This document shows positions 41,115 through 49,359 of a stretch of 49,533 bases of DNA, in pieces. Below the pieces are notes generated by a model, which saw only the letters and a list, made by a program, of their open reading frames with translations, was not told where the DNA came from and made no database searches. The stretch's first letter is position 1. Every line of letters begins with the position of its first letter. Location of the stretch: contig JALNYV010000013.1 of NCBI GenBank assembly GCA_023229785.1, positions 1 through 49,533 of the forward strand, read 5' to 3'. This stretch comes from Candidatus Dojkabacteria bacterium. Lineage in GTDB: Bacteria; Patescibacteria; Dojkabacteria; SC72. The position numbers and the translations under genes are program-made.

Positions 41115-42004
41115 AACCAGACATAACTTATGTTGTTGCCCCCATACATGAGAAATTCTTGTATCGTTTTGTACATACTTTACATAAATACTCTAAACCA
41201 GATAGTTTTAAGCTAATTTTGGTTGACCAGTGCCGTAATGGTATTTCTAATGACTTGTGGCATAGTATTGAGGATAAGGTACATCTTTATATTCATTGTC
41301 CTAAAAGAATGTTGGGATATGCAAAGGCTATGAACGAAGGAATGATACATGGTTTACATTGGAAAACACCATATATCTGTCCCACAAATGATGATATTGA
41401 GATTATTAATAGTCGATGGATAGATGGGATATATGAAACTTTTGAGTCTGATAAAAGAATAGGTGCGGTTATTCCTATGTCACCACGGGTCGCAGGTTGG
41501 GGATATAATGTTCCTTATAATCCTGAAATCCTTCCATATAAAGAGGAGTACACTGAAGCGGAGTACGATTATCTTTTAAGGGGCGACTTCACTGATTGTC
41601 TTGCTAAATTACCAGAAACCTATCCACGACGAGTGGGGGGAACTATTGTTGACGGAGCAGTTTTTGTAATGCCTTACTTTAAAAGAGAATGTTTGTTGGA
41701 CGTTGGTTTGCTTGACGAACACTACTACCCTGGAAGCGGTGAAGATGTTGATTGGAATGCTAGAGCCTACAATAAAGGCTATCGGGTTGTTTCAACTAGT
41801 AAATCTTGGATATGGCACGAATGGAGTAAATCTAAAGATTTGTTTGCTTCTGGACAGATTGAAAATGAATATTATAAACCAGCCTCACACCCATATTGGA
41901 ATAACGAGTCGGAAATATGGCCCAACGGCTTTGATGTATGGGGGAAGGACAAAGATGGTAAACCCTATCCAAGAGTTGAAGAAGTGTTTGTTGACCAAAT
42001 ATGA
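41111..42004 (+). CDS. Glycosyltransferase family 2
   Basis: 297 residues. ITYVVAPIHEKFLYRFVHTL opens the GT-A fold. ILVDQCRNG and PTNDDIEIINSRW carry the donor-binding and DxD-type motif, and GSGEDVDWNARAYNKGYRV the acidic acceptor-side motif. It is the fifth glycosyltransferase. The decayed endonuclease gene begins inside its stop. Confidence 0.85.
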   Translation: MKPDITYVVAPIHEKFLYRFVHTLHKYSKPDSFKLILVDQCRNGISNDLWHSIEDKVHLYIHCPKRMLGYAKAMNEGMIHGLHWKTPYICPTNDDIEIINSRWIDGIYETFESDKRIGAVIPMSPRVAGWGYNVPYNPEILPYKEEYTEAEYDYLLRGDFTDCLAKLPETYPRRVGGTIVDGAVFVMPYFKRECLLDVGLLDEHYYPGSGEDVDWNARAYNKGYRVVSTSKSWIWHEWSKSKDLFASGQIENEYYKPASHPYWNNESEIWPNGFDVWGKDKDGKPYPRVEEVFVDQI

Positions 42005-42141
42005 AAAAAATTGCACTTACGGGTAAAAATGGAATAGGTAAATTTGCTTTGGTTGACGATGTAATGTATTTACAGTTAATTAAATATTCATGGAGCTGCT
42101 AAAAAACACTTTGGAGAATTTGCTAGACTAAACATATTATG
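42001..42141 (+). pseudogene. Decayed AP2/HNH-type homing endonuclease
   Basis: The first frame encodes 33 residues (KKIALTGKNGIGKFALVDDV, then YSW), which is the usual start of AP2/HNH endonucleases, and stops at 42102. Directly after, in the next frame, GAAKKHFGEFARLNIL resembles the end of the same protein family. The two ends are joined by a deletion that removed the middle, including the HNH core. It lies between two intact genes. Confidence 0.72.
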
Positions 42142-42474
42142 ACTTCTCCCACACAAAGAACTCTAAACTATTTGAGAAAGAATGGTTACTCATGTCAGGT
42201 CGTGGAAAAATTTAATATGTTTGCTCATGTCCGCATAGACCTATTTGGATGTATAGATATTGTAGCTATTAAAGAAGGAGAAAATGGAGTATTAGGTATA
42301 CAGTGTACTTCTTCTGGACATACTTCAGACCGTTTTAAAAAGATAATAGTTATTCCTGAGATTAAAACATGGTTAAAATGTGGGAATAGACTTCTCTTAC
42401 AAGGGTGGGGTAAAAACTCTAAAGGCAAATGGATTTTAAAAGAGAAAGAAATATTACTTCACGACTTGGTATAA
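42139..42474 (+). CDS. Small nuclease-like protein (PD-(D/E)XK type)
   Basis: 111 residues. RIDLFGCIDIVAIKEG followed by LGIQCTSSGHTSDRFKKI resembles the D...GxQxTS pattern of a small phage family of the PD-(D/E)XK fold. No function is known. It starts inside the remnant's last stop codon. Confidence 0.6.
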   Translation: MTSPTQRTLNYLRKNGYSCQVVEKFNMFAHVRIDLFGCIDIVAIKEGENGVLGIQCTSSGHTSDRFKKIIVIPEIKTWLKCGNRLLLQGWGKNSKGKWILKEKEILLHDLV

Positions 42475-42481
42475 TTAATCT

Positions 42482-42539
42482 TGGCGGTAGGTTTGCTTCA
42501 ATATCACCTCTATGATTTGCAGCTCTTTCCCTACCGCCA
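42482..42539. repeat. Perfect ten-base inverted repeat, GC-rich
   Basis: TGGCGGTAGG (42482-42491) and CCTACCGCCA (42530-42539) are perfect complements with a 38-base loop. No long T-run follows. It lies between the cassette and the fibre genes, and its GC content stands out. A transcription control structure or recombination remnant is possible. Confidence 0.75.
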
Positions 42540-42577
42540 CCAAAGACTATTCTCCAATAAGAAGTTATAATTAAAAC

Positions 42578-43672
42578 ATGGCAACAATAATGGACTCGTA
42601 TTCAGAGAGTAATCAAGATGGGAGTCAGGCATTTGCAACAGACAATTATACGTTTATTGGACAGTCCTTTACAGGTGATGGAGGTGTTTTGGCACAAGCT
42701 GATTTTTATTTAGTAAAATATGGTAGTCCAACTGCCAATATAACAGCATATATTTATGCTCATAGTGGAACTTTTGGCACATCAAGTGTTGGGACTGGAA
42801 CTCCAATTGCAACCTCTGATACGGTTTCTGCAAGTACACTTTCCACTAGTCCAACAATAATACCATTTACATTTTCTGGTGTAAATAAAATTACCCTTAC
42901 AAATGGCGTTCCATATATTATTGGTGTTTCGTATGCTGGAGCACTGGCTGATGGTTATCCACGTTTCTATGCAGATGGCAGTTCTCCAACCCATAGTGGA
43001 AACTATTGTCGTGTCATTAGCGGAACGTGGTATTCGTATTCTGAAATAGATGGTTGTTTCTATGTCTATAGAGACGATGCTCTTCCCGAAACAACCACCT
43101 CTACATCTTCAACATCCTCTTCTACTAGTTCTACGTCATCCTCTTCCAGTTCCACTTCCAGTACATCGAGTTCAACCTCCTCGACTAGTTCTTCCTCATC
43201 TACGAGTAGCACTAGTAGTTCGAGTTCGTCCAGTACAAGTTCAACCAGCAGTAGTAATTCTACGAGTTCTACGTCTTCCAGTACATCTTCAACTTCAAGT
43301 AGTACCAGTAGTACTAGCTCTTCCAGCTCTACCAGTTCAACATCTTCCTCTAGTTCGTCATCTACGAGTTCTACCAGTTCTAGCAGTTCTTCTTCTACAA
43401 GTTCTACTAGTTCCAGTTCCAGTTCCAGTTCTAGTAGCTCGTCTACAAGCTCAACAAGTAGCTCATCATCTTCAAGTAGTAGTACATCCAGTACCTCTTC
43501 CAGTTCATCAACTTCATCCACTTCATCTAGCTCTAGTACCTCAACTACTCAAACAATACCATTAGAATTTGATATTAAAAGTGAAGAATTTGGAGGAAAC
43601 AGTACGAATGAAGAATTAAATGTAGATATATTAAAAGAGTCAACAAAAATAGATATTCGAGATGAAGAATAG
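42578..43672 (+). CDS. Fibre-type protein: beta domain plus 150-residue Ser/Thr tract
   Basis: 364 residues. Residues 1-170 form a beta-sandwich (IGQSFTGDGGVLAQADFYL, ITAYIYAHSG, VPYIIGVSYAG), a candidate carbohydrate-binding or fibre-anchor domain. Residues 172-323 are almost only Ser and Thr with the pattern S-T-S-S-T-S-S-S. Residues 324-364 are acidic (PLEFDIKSEEF, LNVDILKE). The Ser/Thr tract is a candidate for O-glycosylation by the cassette upstream. TATAAT lies six bases before the ATG. Confidence 0.75.
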   Translation: MATIMDSYSESNQDGSQAFATDNYTFIGQSFTGDGGVLAQADFYLVKYGSPTANITAYIYAHSGTFGTSSVGTGTPIATSDTVSASTLSTSPTIIPFTFSGVNKITLTNGVPYIIGVSYAGALADGYPRFYADGSSPTHSGNYCRVISGTWYSYSEIDGCFYVYRDDALPETTTSTSSTSSSTSSTSSSSSSTSSTSSSTSSTSSSSSTSSTSSSSSSSTSSTSSSNSTSSTSSSTSSTSSSTSSTSSSSSTSSTSSSSSSSTSSTSSSSSSSTSSTSSSSSSSSSSSSTSSTSSSSSSSSSTSSTSSSSSTSSTSSSSSTSTTQTIPLEFDIKSEEFGGNSTNEELNVDILKESTKIDIRDEE

Positions 43673-43707
43673 AATGGGGTATAATAAATTAGAAGGAGAA
43701 TACTAAA

Positions 43708-44439
43708 ATAGCCGACGCAAAAGTCACAGCCCTTGTAGAAACAACAGCACCAGTAGCGGCTGATGTATTGCCTATTGTTACTGATATTTCAACTACAGCA
43801 GTAACAAAGAAAACAACCTTGGCTAATCTTGGCAAAGGTATTTCCCATACAGTTTTGGGAGATATAGGTACTAACACTCATGCACAAATAGATACTCATG
43901 TAGCAGCAACAGGGACAGCAGTTCATGGATTAGGGGATATGGCACTACAAGATAATTCTACGGTAAACATAGATGGTGGAACGATTGATGGAATTACTGA
44001 TTTAGCCGTAGCAGACGGGGGAACAGGAGCTTCTACTGCTGCAGATGCGCGAACTAATTTAGCTGCTATGGGAACCGCAGGTGGTTCATTTAGTGGAGCA
44101 ATTACTGCGCCAGGAGTAACAAATTCAGGCTTTTTTACCTTTGTCCGTTCAAGTGCAACTATAGCATCAGGAGCAATTACTGCCGATAGTTCTTTCATGG
44201 CAATAGATACTGAGGGTGGAGGAGCTGCGGATAACCTAGACACAATTAACGGACAATCTGCAGGAAGACTGCTCATTTTACAAAGTACAAATAGTGGTAG
44301 AGATATTACTCTAACAGCATCAGGAAACCTTAAAGTAGTTGGTGGAACAAGAGTATTAAACAATATTTACGATAAAATATTTATGATTGCAGATAATACT
44401 AATTGGTATGAATTATCATTCTCAGATTTAGGGACATAA
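43708..44439 (+). CDS. Tail fibre-type protein, apparent AUA start
   Basis: 243 residues. The protein begins ADAKVTALVETTAPVAADV after the start codon, a typical fibre N-terminus (ADAKVTAL...APVAADVLPIV). The rest is beta-rich with Gly/Ala/Thr/Ser (DGGTGASTAADARTNLAAM, ITAPGVTNSG). ATA at 43708 lies nine bases after AAGGAG, and the codons between have no ATG, GTG or TTG. TTG at 43768 is the only standard in-frame alternative and would lose the first 20 residues. It is probably part of the tail appendage. Confidence 0.75.
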   Translation: MADAKVTALVETTAPVAADVLPIVTDISTTAVTKKTTLANLGKGISHTVLGDIGTNTHAQIDTHVAATGTAVHGLGDMALQDNSTVNIDGGTIDGITDLAVADGGTGASTAADARTNLAAMGTAGGSFSGAITAPGVTNSGFFTFVRSSATIASGAITADSSFMAIDTEGGGAADNLDTINGQSAGRLLILQSTNSGRDITLTASGNLKVVGGTRVLNNIYDKIFMIADNTNWYELSFSDLGT

Positions 44440-44440
44440 T

Positions 44441-45037
44441 ATGGAATTTACACACAATTTTGCTACTGAAAGTTTAGGATTAGGTTATTTCCAAATTGGT
44501 ACTTATGACTTTAATTCCGATGGATTAAGAATGATTACCGACCCCAATATAGTTCCATATGTTTGTAAACTATTTTATCCTTTAGAGGGATTTCCAGAAG
44601 GGTTGGCAACTATAACAGCCTCAGTACGTTTTGGCCCAAATATAGAGTCTTACCTCTTGGGGTTTAAGACGTATTACAACAACAATATGTCGGTACAGGT
44701 AGTTAAATTAGAATGGAAAGACGGTAATGGCCCAGTAAACAAAATAAGAACAATAGGAGTAAATGGTCCACCTCATGAATGGGTAGATTTGTGCGATTTA
44801 CCGACCTTAAACAGAGATGGTACTACAGAATACCTATTATCATCTTGGTTTAGCCCATCAACTTACGCCACTCGTAGAGTTTACATAGATAAAACATTAC
44901 TTTGGCAGGGTAATGTAGTACAAATACCAAGCCCTGTAGCAATGCCTAATTCTATTCAAGTTAAATCAAATGTAGAAGATGGGCTGCCAACAAATAGTCG
45001 TTGGGCGAGAATTAAAAACTTTACAGTTAATTGGTAA
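44441..45037 (+). CDS. Fibre-type beta-rich protein, possible lectin-like domain
   Basis: 198 residues with alternating strands (YFQIGTYDFNSDGLRMITD, ATITASVRFGPNIESYLLGF, MSVQVVKLEWKDG, YIDKTLLWQG). The layout is like a concanavalin/LamG-type jelly roll used for glycan binding. It lies one base after the preceding stop. Receptor binding is inference. Confidence 0.55.
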   Translation: MEFTHNFATESLGLGYFQIGTYDFNSDGLRMITDPNIVPYVCKLFYPLEGFPEGLATITASVRFGPNIESYLLGFKTYYNNNMSVQVVKLEWKDGNGPVNKIRTIGVNGPPHEWVDLCDLPTLNRDGTTEYLLSSWFSPSTYATRRVYIDKTLLWQGNVVQIPSPVAMPNSIQVKSNVEDGLPTNSRWARIKNFTVNW

Positions 45038-45092
45038 GATTGTAATTTGTTTTTAGAGAAGAAAAATAGTAAATGAGTTAAAATGAGTAGAG

Positions 45093-46904
45093 ATGTTAGA
45101 CTACCTCTTACTCGAAACTGGCGATTATTTACTTCAGGAAACTGGAAGTAAAATTATATTGGAGCAAAGTGCTACTACAACTAGCACTTCTTCTACAAGC
45201 ACTAGCTCAACAAGTACATCTTCGACTTCTAGCTCTTCCAGTACTAGTTCCACATCTTCTTCATCATCAACAAGTTCTACTTCGAGTAGCTCAAGTACGA
45301 GTAGTACAAGTTCCTCATCGTCTACTAGTAGCACTTCAAGTTCATCATCTACAAGTAGTACTTCATCAAGTACAAGCTCTACGAGTAGCAGTTCCTCAAC
45401 CTCGTCTACGTCGAGTTCTAGTTCCACAAGTTCTACTTCCAGTTCTAGTTCAACCTCTAGCACCTCAAGTTCGACCAGTTCTACAAGTTCTAGTTCAAGC
45501 ACCAGTAGTACGTCGAGCTCGTCCAGTACAAGTTCAACTAGTTCTTCTACGTCATCAACCTCCTCAAGTTCGTCTACCAGCAGTACTAGTAGTTCGACCT
45601 CTTCCACTAGTTCATCGTCCTCAACGTCCTCAACTTCCAGTTCTACCTCGTCAACGTCCAGTTCCAGTAGTACCAGCTCAACCTCCTCCTCAACCAGTAG
45701 CACCTCGTCATCGTCGAGCACCTCTAGTACTAGCAGCTCATCATCTACCAGTACATCTTCCACTTCATCCTCAAGTAGTACTAGTTCGACTAGCTCATCT
45801 TCGTCTACAAGTTCAACTAGTAGCTCCAGTAGCACATCATCAACATCCAGCTCTTCTAGCACATCCACTTCGACTTCTAGTTCAACTAGTTCGACATCCT
45901 CTTCCTCAAGCACCTCATCAACGAGTAGTTCTTCATCGACAAGTTCAACGAGTAGTAGTAGTTCCACTAGCTCAACCTCTAGTAGTTCAAGCACAAGCAG
46001 TACAAGCAGTAGCTCATCAACCTCAACAACATCAAGCTCTACTTCTACAAGTTCTACATCCAGTTCCTCTTCAACCAGTTCTACTTCAAGTAGTAGTTCT
46101 ACATCGTCTACATCATCTAGTAGTTCTAGTTCAACTAGTACTACGTCCTCAAGTTCCAGTACATCAACAACGAGTACCTCTAGTTCAACTAGTAGCACAA
46201 GCAGTAGTTCAAGTACGTCTAGTACATCATCGTCTACAAGTACGACATCTACCAGCAGTTCTACATCAACTACGAGCACTTCTATCTCTACCTCTTCCAC
46301 TAGTTCATCTACGTCCTCTACTAGCAGTTCTAGTTCGACTAGTTCTACTAGTTCCAGCACTTCCAGCACGAGTTCTAGCTCTTCAACCTCGACCACAACG
46401 ACTTTGCCCGCAACCACGACATCTACGAGTACGTCTAGTACAAGCTCCTCGTCAAGTACATCTTCTACGAGTAGCAGTTCTTCTACATCGAGTACGTCTT
46501 CTTCTTCGAGCACGTCTCATACTACGAGTAGTTCTTCCACTTCAACCTCCTCGACATCGAGTAGTAGTTCCACTTCTAGTTCCAGCTCTAGTTCTTCGAC
46601 CAGTTCTACTAGCTCAAGTAGCAGTACAAGTTCAACCAGTTCGTCATCTTCAACTAGTTCAACAAGCTCTAGCAGTAGTACTTCTTCTACTTCCAGCTCT
46701 ACAAGCAGTAGTTCTACCAGCTCCACGTCTGTAAGTGATACAACAACATCAAGTTCTAGTTCTTCTTCTACTTCAACTATTATGTATTCAAAAGACCCAG
46801 ATATTATTAAAGATGTATTTAGTTTAAATACAGATAAACAAGATGTAGATATAGATATTTATAAAAACGACAAACCACAAGGAGGTGGAGCGAGCTACAT
46901 TTGA
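45093..46904 (+). CDS. Fibre-type protein with about 535-residue Ser/Thr tract
   Basis: 603 residues. Residues 1-26 (LLLETGDYLLQETGSKIILE) hold a repeated anchor motif. Residues 27-562 are almost only Ser and Thr, with a short TTTTLPATTT break. Residues 563-603 are acidic (KDPDIIKDVFSLNT, VDIDIYKND). The tract uses nearly all Ser and Thr codons in mixed order, including many TCG, ACG and AGC in an AT-rich genome, so it is not a DNA tandem repeat. It is the largest mucin-like region in the window. Confidence 0.8.
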   Translation: MLDYLLLETGDYLLQETGSKIILEQSATTTSTSSTSTSSTSTSSTSSSSSTSSTSSSSSTSSTSSSSSTSSTSSSSSTSSTSSSSSTSSTSSSTSSTSSSSSTSSTSSSSSTSSTSSSSSTSSTSSSTSSTSSSSSTSSTSSSSSTSSTSSSTSSTSSSSSTSSTSSSTSSTSSSSSTSSTSSSTSSTSSSSSTSSTSSSTSSTSSSSSTSSTSSSSSTSTSSTSSSSSTSSTSSSSSTSSTSSSSSTSSTSSSSSTSTSTSSSTSSTSSSSSTSSTSSSSSTSSTSSSSSTSSTSSSSSTSSTSSSSSTSTTSSSTSTSSTSSSSSTSSTSSSSSTSSTSSSSSSSTSTTSSSSSTSTTSTSSSTSSTSSSSSTSSTSSSTSTTSTSSSTSTTSTSISTSSTSSSTSSTSSSSSTSSTSSSTSSTSSSSSTSTTTTLPATTTSTSTSSTSSSSSTSSTSSSSSTSSTSSSSSTSHTTSSSSTSTSSTSSSSSTSSSSSSSSTSSTSSSSSTSSTSSSSSTSSTSSSSSTSSTSSSTSSSSTSSTSVSDTTTSSSSSSSTSTIMYSKDPDIIKDVFSLNTDKQDVDIDIYKNDKPQGGGASYI

Positions 46905-46929
46905 TACTTATACATTGACAAGTTAAAAT
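46901..46929 (+). promoter_or_regulatory. Promoter for a leaderless fibre gene
   Basis: TTGATA (46901-46906), a 17-base spacer and TAAAAT (46924-46929) lie so close to the ATG at 46937 that transcription would begin on or next to the start codon. The spacing agrees with the other -10/ATG pairs in the fibre region. Confidence 0.55.
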
Positions 46930-46936
46930 TAAGTAT

Positions 46937-47464
46937 ATGGCAGCCAATTTTCCAGCAACAAGTCCTAGTTTTAGTAACCCGACAGGTTCGGACTACTTAA
47001 ATTCTCCTGCTCATGCTACACAGCATTCATCTGCTAATGATGAAATAACAGCAGTAGCTGCAAAAATAGGTACAGGTGCTTCTACACCAGTAGTAAATGC
47101 TTATATGAAAGGTTCTGGAACTGGAACATCTGCATGGACAACTATTCCAGCTCAAAATGCGTGGGTAACTGCAACTTACGGAGCTACATCTACACTAGAT
47201 TTATCCGCAGGGCCAAAACAAAGATTAACTCTTACTGGAGATACTACTCTTGCCTTGTCGAATGTCTTGCCAGGCCATGTATTTATTATTGAGTTGATAC
47301 AAGACGCCAGTGGTGGACATACACCAACTTTTTTTGGAACGATTGTTTGGCCTGGGGGAGTAGCTCCTACAGTCACCGAAACTGCCAGCAAAGCCGACAT
47401 TTATGGATTTGTACAAACATCCACAGATAACTTTATAGGCACGATTGTCGGCCAAAACATATAA
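46937..47464 (+). CDS. Tail fibre/receptor-type protein
   Basis: 175 residues: an N-terminal region with SPAHATQHSSANDEITAVAAKIG, common in phage tail fibres, and then a beta-rich Thr/Gly/Ala domain (DTTLALSNVLPGHVFIIELI). No enzyme motif. It ends six bases before the HNH gene. Confidence 0.7.
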   Translation: MAANFPATSPSFSNPTGSDYLNSPAHATQHSSANDEITAVAAKIGTGASTPVVNAYMKGSGTGTSAWTTIPAQNAWVTATYGATSTLDLSAGPKQRLTLTGDTTLALSNVLPGHVFIIELIQDASGGHTPTFFGTIVWPGGVAPTVTETASKADIYGFVQTSTDNFIGTIVGQNI

Positions 47465-47470
47465 TGTATT

Positions 47471-48025
47471 ATGAAATTATGCGAACAATGCAAAGAGAAA
47501 ACATTAAAAAAGGGAGCTAAAAAATTTTGCTCTCTCTCTTGCTACGGTAAATATCTTCATATAAGTGGAAGGGGTAGTAGAGCTAATAATTGGCGTGGTG
47601 GTGGAGTTATAAAAGTCTGTCCTAAATGTAATAAAGAGTTTGAAGTTAAAAAGTGTCAATCTAAAATAGTCTGTTGTAGTATTAGTTGTTCAAAGAGAGG
47701 AACTATCCCTTGGAATAAAAAGTATTTTGATATGAGTCCAATGGATAAAATTAGACAAAGCCCAGAATATAAAGTCTGGAGAAATTTTATTTACAAAAAG
47801 GATAATTGGTCTTGTCGACAGTGTGGAAAAAAATGTAGTAACAAGGAAATCATTGCCCACCACCTTAAATATGCTAATTGGAGTTTAAAAGATATGCTAA
47901 AAACTGAAAATGGAATAGTTTTATGTCGAGGGTGTCATTTAAATTTACACAAAGCAAATAGACCTGTAGAGAATATTTTTAAGAATTATTTTAAGGAAGG
48001 AACAATATATGGCTACGCTCAATAG
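47471..48025 (+). CDS. HNH homing endonuclease with N-terminal zinc ribbons
   Basis: 184 residues. CEQCKEK, CSLSCYGKYL, VCPKCNKEF and CCSISCSKRG are zinc-ribbon repeats. The C-terminal HNH has CRQCGKK, IIAHHLKYANW and LCRGCHLNLH. Inserted between two fibre genes; it overlaps the next by 17 bases. A mobile gene. Confidence 0.88.
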   Translation: MKLCEQCKEKTLKKGAKKFCSLSCYGKYLHISGRGSRANNWRGGGVIKVCPKCNKEFEVKKCQSKIVCCSISCSKRGTIPWNKKYFDMSPMDKIRQSPEYKVWRNFIYKKDNWSCRQCGKKCSNKEIIAHHLKYANWSLKDMLKTENGIVLCRGCHLNLHKANRPVENIFKNYFKEGTIYGYAQ

Positions 48026-49181
48026 TTGGCAGAGAATTGATAGAGTGCTCGTCGGAATGCCCTTTGGCTCAGGGACTGACGGTGCTTATTCTTCTGCAAC
48101 AATTCCAACATTAGTTAAACTTTCTTGTAGTGGAACTGCTGCTTCTACTGCACTTACTGTTTCTTCAACAACTTTTGCAAATGGAGATGTGTTACTTCTG
48201 CACCAGTCACGAGGTACAGGTGTAGGTCAGTGGGAAATAAATAGAGTTTTATCTGGTGGTGGTACAACTTCTCTTACTTTACAAGTTGCACTTAAATATA
48301 CTTATACAGACTCAGGAGCTTCACAGGCACAAGCGGTTAAGGTATTTCAATATACTGATTGTACTGTTGCTAGTGGAACTTGGACCGTACCAGCTTGGGA
48401 TGAAAATGTTGGAGGTATTTTACCAATAGCTATTAAAAATAATATAACTGTTACTGGTAATACTGTATCAACATCTGCTGGATATAATTACGGACCATCA
48501 GGAACAAGAACTACAACTCAACCAGCTGCTAATGGTTATCAAGGAGAAGGTCCAGCTGCAGATTCGTCACAAAGTACTAGTGCAAATGGAAGTTCTGGCG
48601 GTGGAGGAGAGGGTGGAAATGAAGGAAGAGCTGGAGGTGGAGGTGGAGGTTATGCGGCAAGTGGTGCTAATGGAGAATCAATAGGTACAAGTGGTGCTGG
48701 TACAGGTGGTGGAACTGACGGTTCTGCAGACCTTACGGATATGTTATTTGGAGGAACTGGTGGTACTGGTGGTGCAAACAATGGTGCAACAGATGGTGAT
48801 TTGGGTGGATATGGTGGCCGCGGAGGCGGAATAATATTTTTATTTGCAAAAGATGTTACTTTATCTGGTTCTTTAATTTCTAATGGTGGAAATGGAACAG
48901 ATAGGTCAGAAGGCGGAGGTGGAGGTGGAGGGGCTGGAGGCTCTGTAATTGTAGTTTGCCAAACAGCTACGCTAGGTACAAACAAAATAACAGTTGCTGC
49001 TGGAAGTGGTGGTACTGGAAGTGCTGGAGGAGCTGGTAATGGTGGTGCAGGTGCAGTAGGTCGTATAGCAGTTCACCATTCAGGTACAGTTACAGGAACA
49101 ACCACACCCACATTTACAGATGTAACAGATTTAACCTTAAAAGAAAGTTTTGGGGGAAGTTTTCTCTGGAATCTCGTATAA
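48009..49181 (+). CDS. Glycine-rich receptor-binding-type tail protein
   Basis: 390 residues. The N-terminal 165 residues are beta-rich (TLVKLSCSGTAASTALTVSS, WTVPAWDENVGG). Residues about 195-345 are Gly-rich runs alternating with polar residues (SGGGGEGGNEG, GGAGGSVIVV, GGTGSAGGAGNGG), the same architecture as polyglycine-helix adhesin tips of tail fibres. The C-terminus is strand-rich. A likely receptor-recognition protein. Codon use is richer in G because of glycine. Confidence 0.72.
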   Translation: MATLNSWQRIDRVLVGMPFGSGTDGAYSSATIPTLVKLSCSGTAASTALTVSSTTFANGDVLLLHQSRGTGVGQWEINRVLSGGGTTSLTLQVALKYTYTDSGASQAQAVKVFQYTDCTVASGTWTVPAWDENVGGILPIAIKNNITVTGNTVSTSAGYNYGPSGTRTTTQPAANGYQGEGPAADSSQSTSANGSSGGGGEGGNEGRAGGGGGGYAASGANGESIGTSGAGTGGGTDGSADLTDMLFGGTGGTGGANNGATDGDLGGYGGRGGGIIFLFAKDVTLSGSLISNGGNGTDRSEGGGGGGGAGGSVIVVCQTATLGTNKITVAAGSGGTGSAGGAGNGGAGAVGRIAVHHSGTVTGTTTPTFTDVTDLTLKESFGGSFLWNLV

Positions 49182-49188
49182 TAGAATT

Positions 49189-49359
49189 ATGGCAAAACGA
49201 TTTATTTGTGATAAATGTAGCAAGGAATTTCCTCAAGCAATAGAGGAAGAGAAGATAAAAGACATCCACGGAGTGTGGAAGGTCTATGATTTGTGTGCAC
49301 CTTGTAAAAACTCTTTAGAAGAAAAGAAAGAAAAAGCAAGAAAGGATTTTGTTAAATGA
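49189..49359 (+). CDS. Short zinc-ribbon protein
   Basis: 56 residues from the ATG at 49189: CDKCSKEF, then LCAPCKN, with a basic helical tail. TATAAT lies six bases before the ATG. Its stop overlaps the adaptor start (ATGA). Function unknown. Confidence 0.65.
   Translation: MAKRFICDKCSKEFPQAIEEEKIKDIHGVWKVYDLCAPCKNSLEEKKEKARKDFVK

Noticed and set aside
43050..43565. Open frames overlapping the Ser/Thr tract of the 42578 gene
   Set aside because: Same composition artefact; no start signal or family resemblance.
45134..46734. Very long open frames on both strands across the Ser/Thr tract (459 and 521 codons)
   Set aside because: Ser and Thr codons rarely produce stops in the other frames, so these are by-products of the tract. 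Their products are implausible Leu/Val/Glu or Leu/Val/Arg/Gln strings.
48650..48985. Pro-rich minus-strand frame across the Gly-rich tail protein
   Set aside because: Gly codons read as Pro on the opposite strand; no other support.
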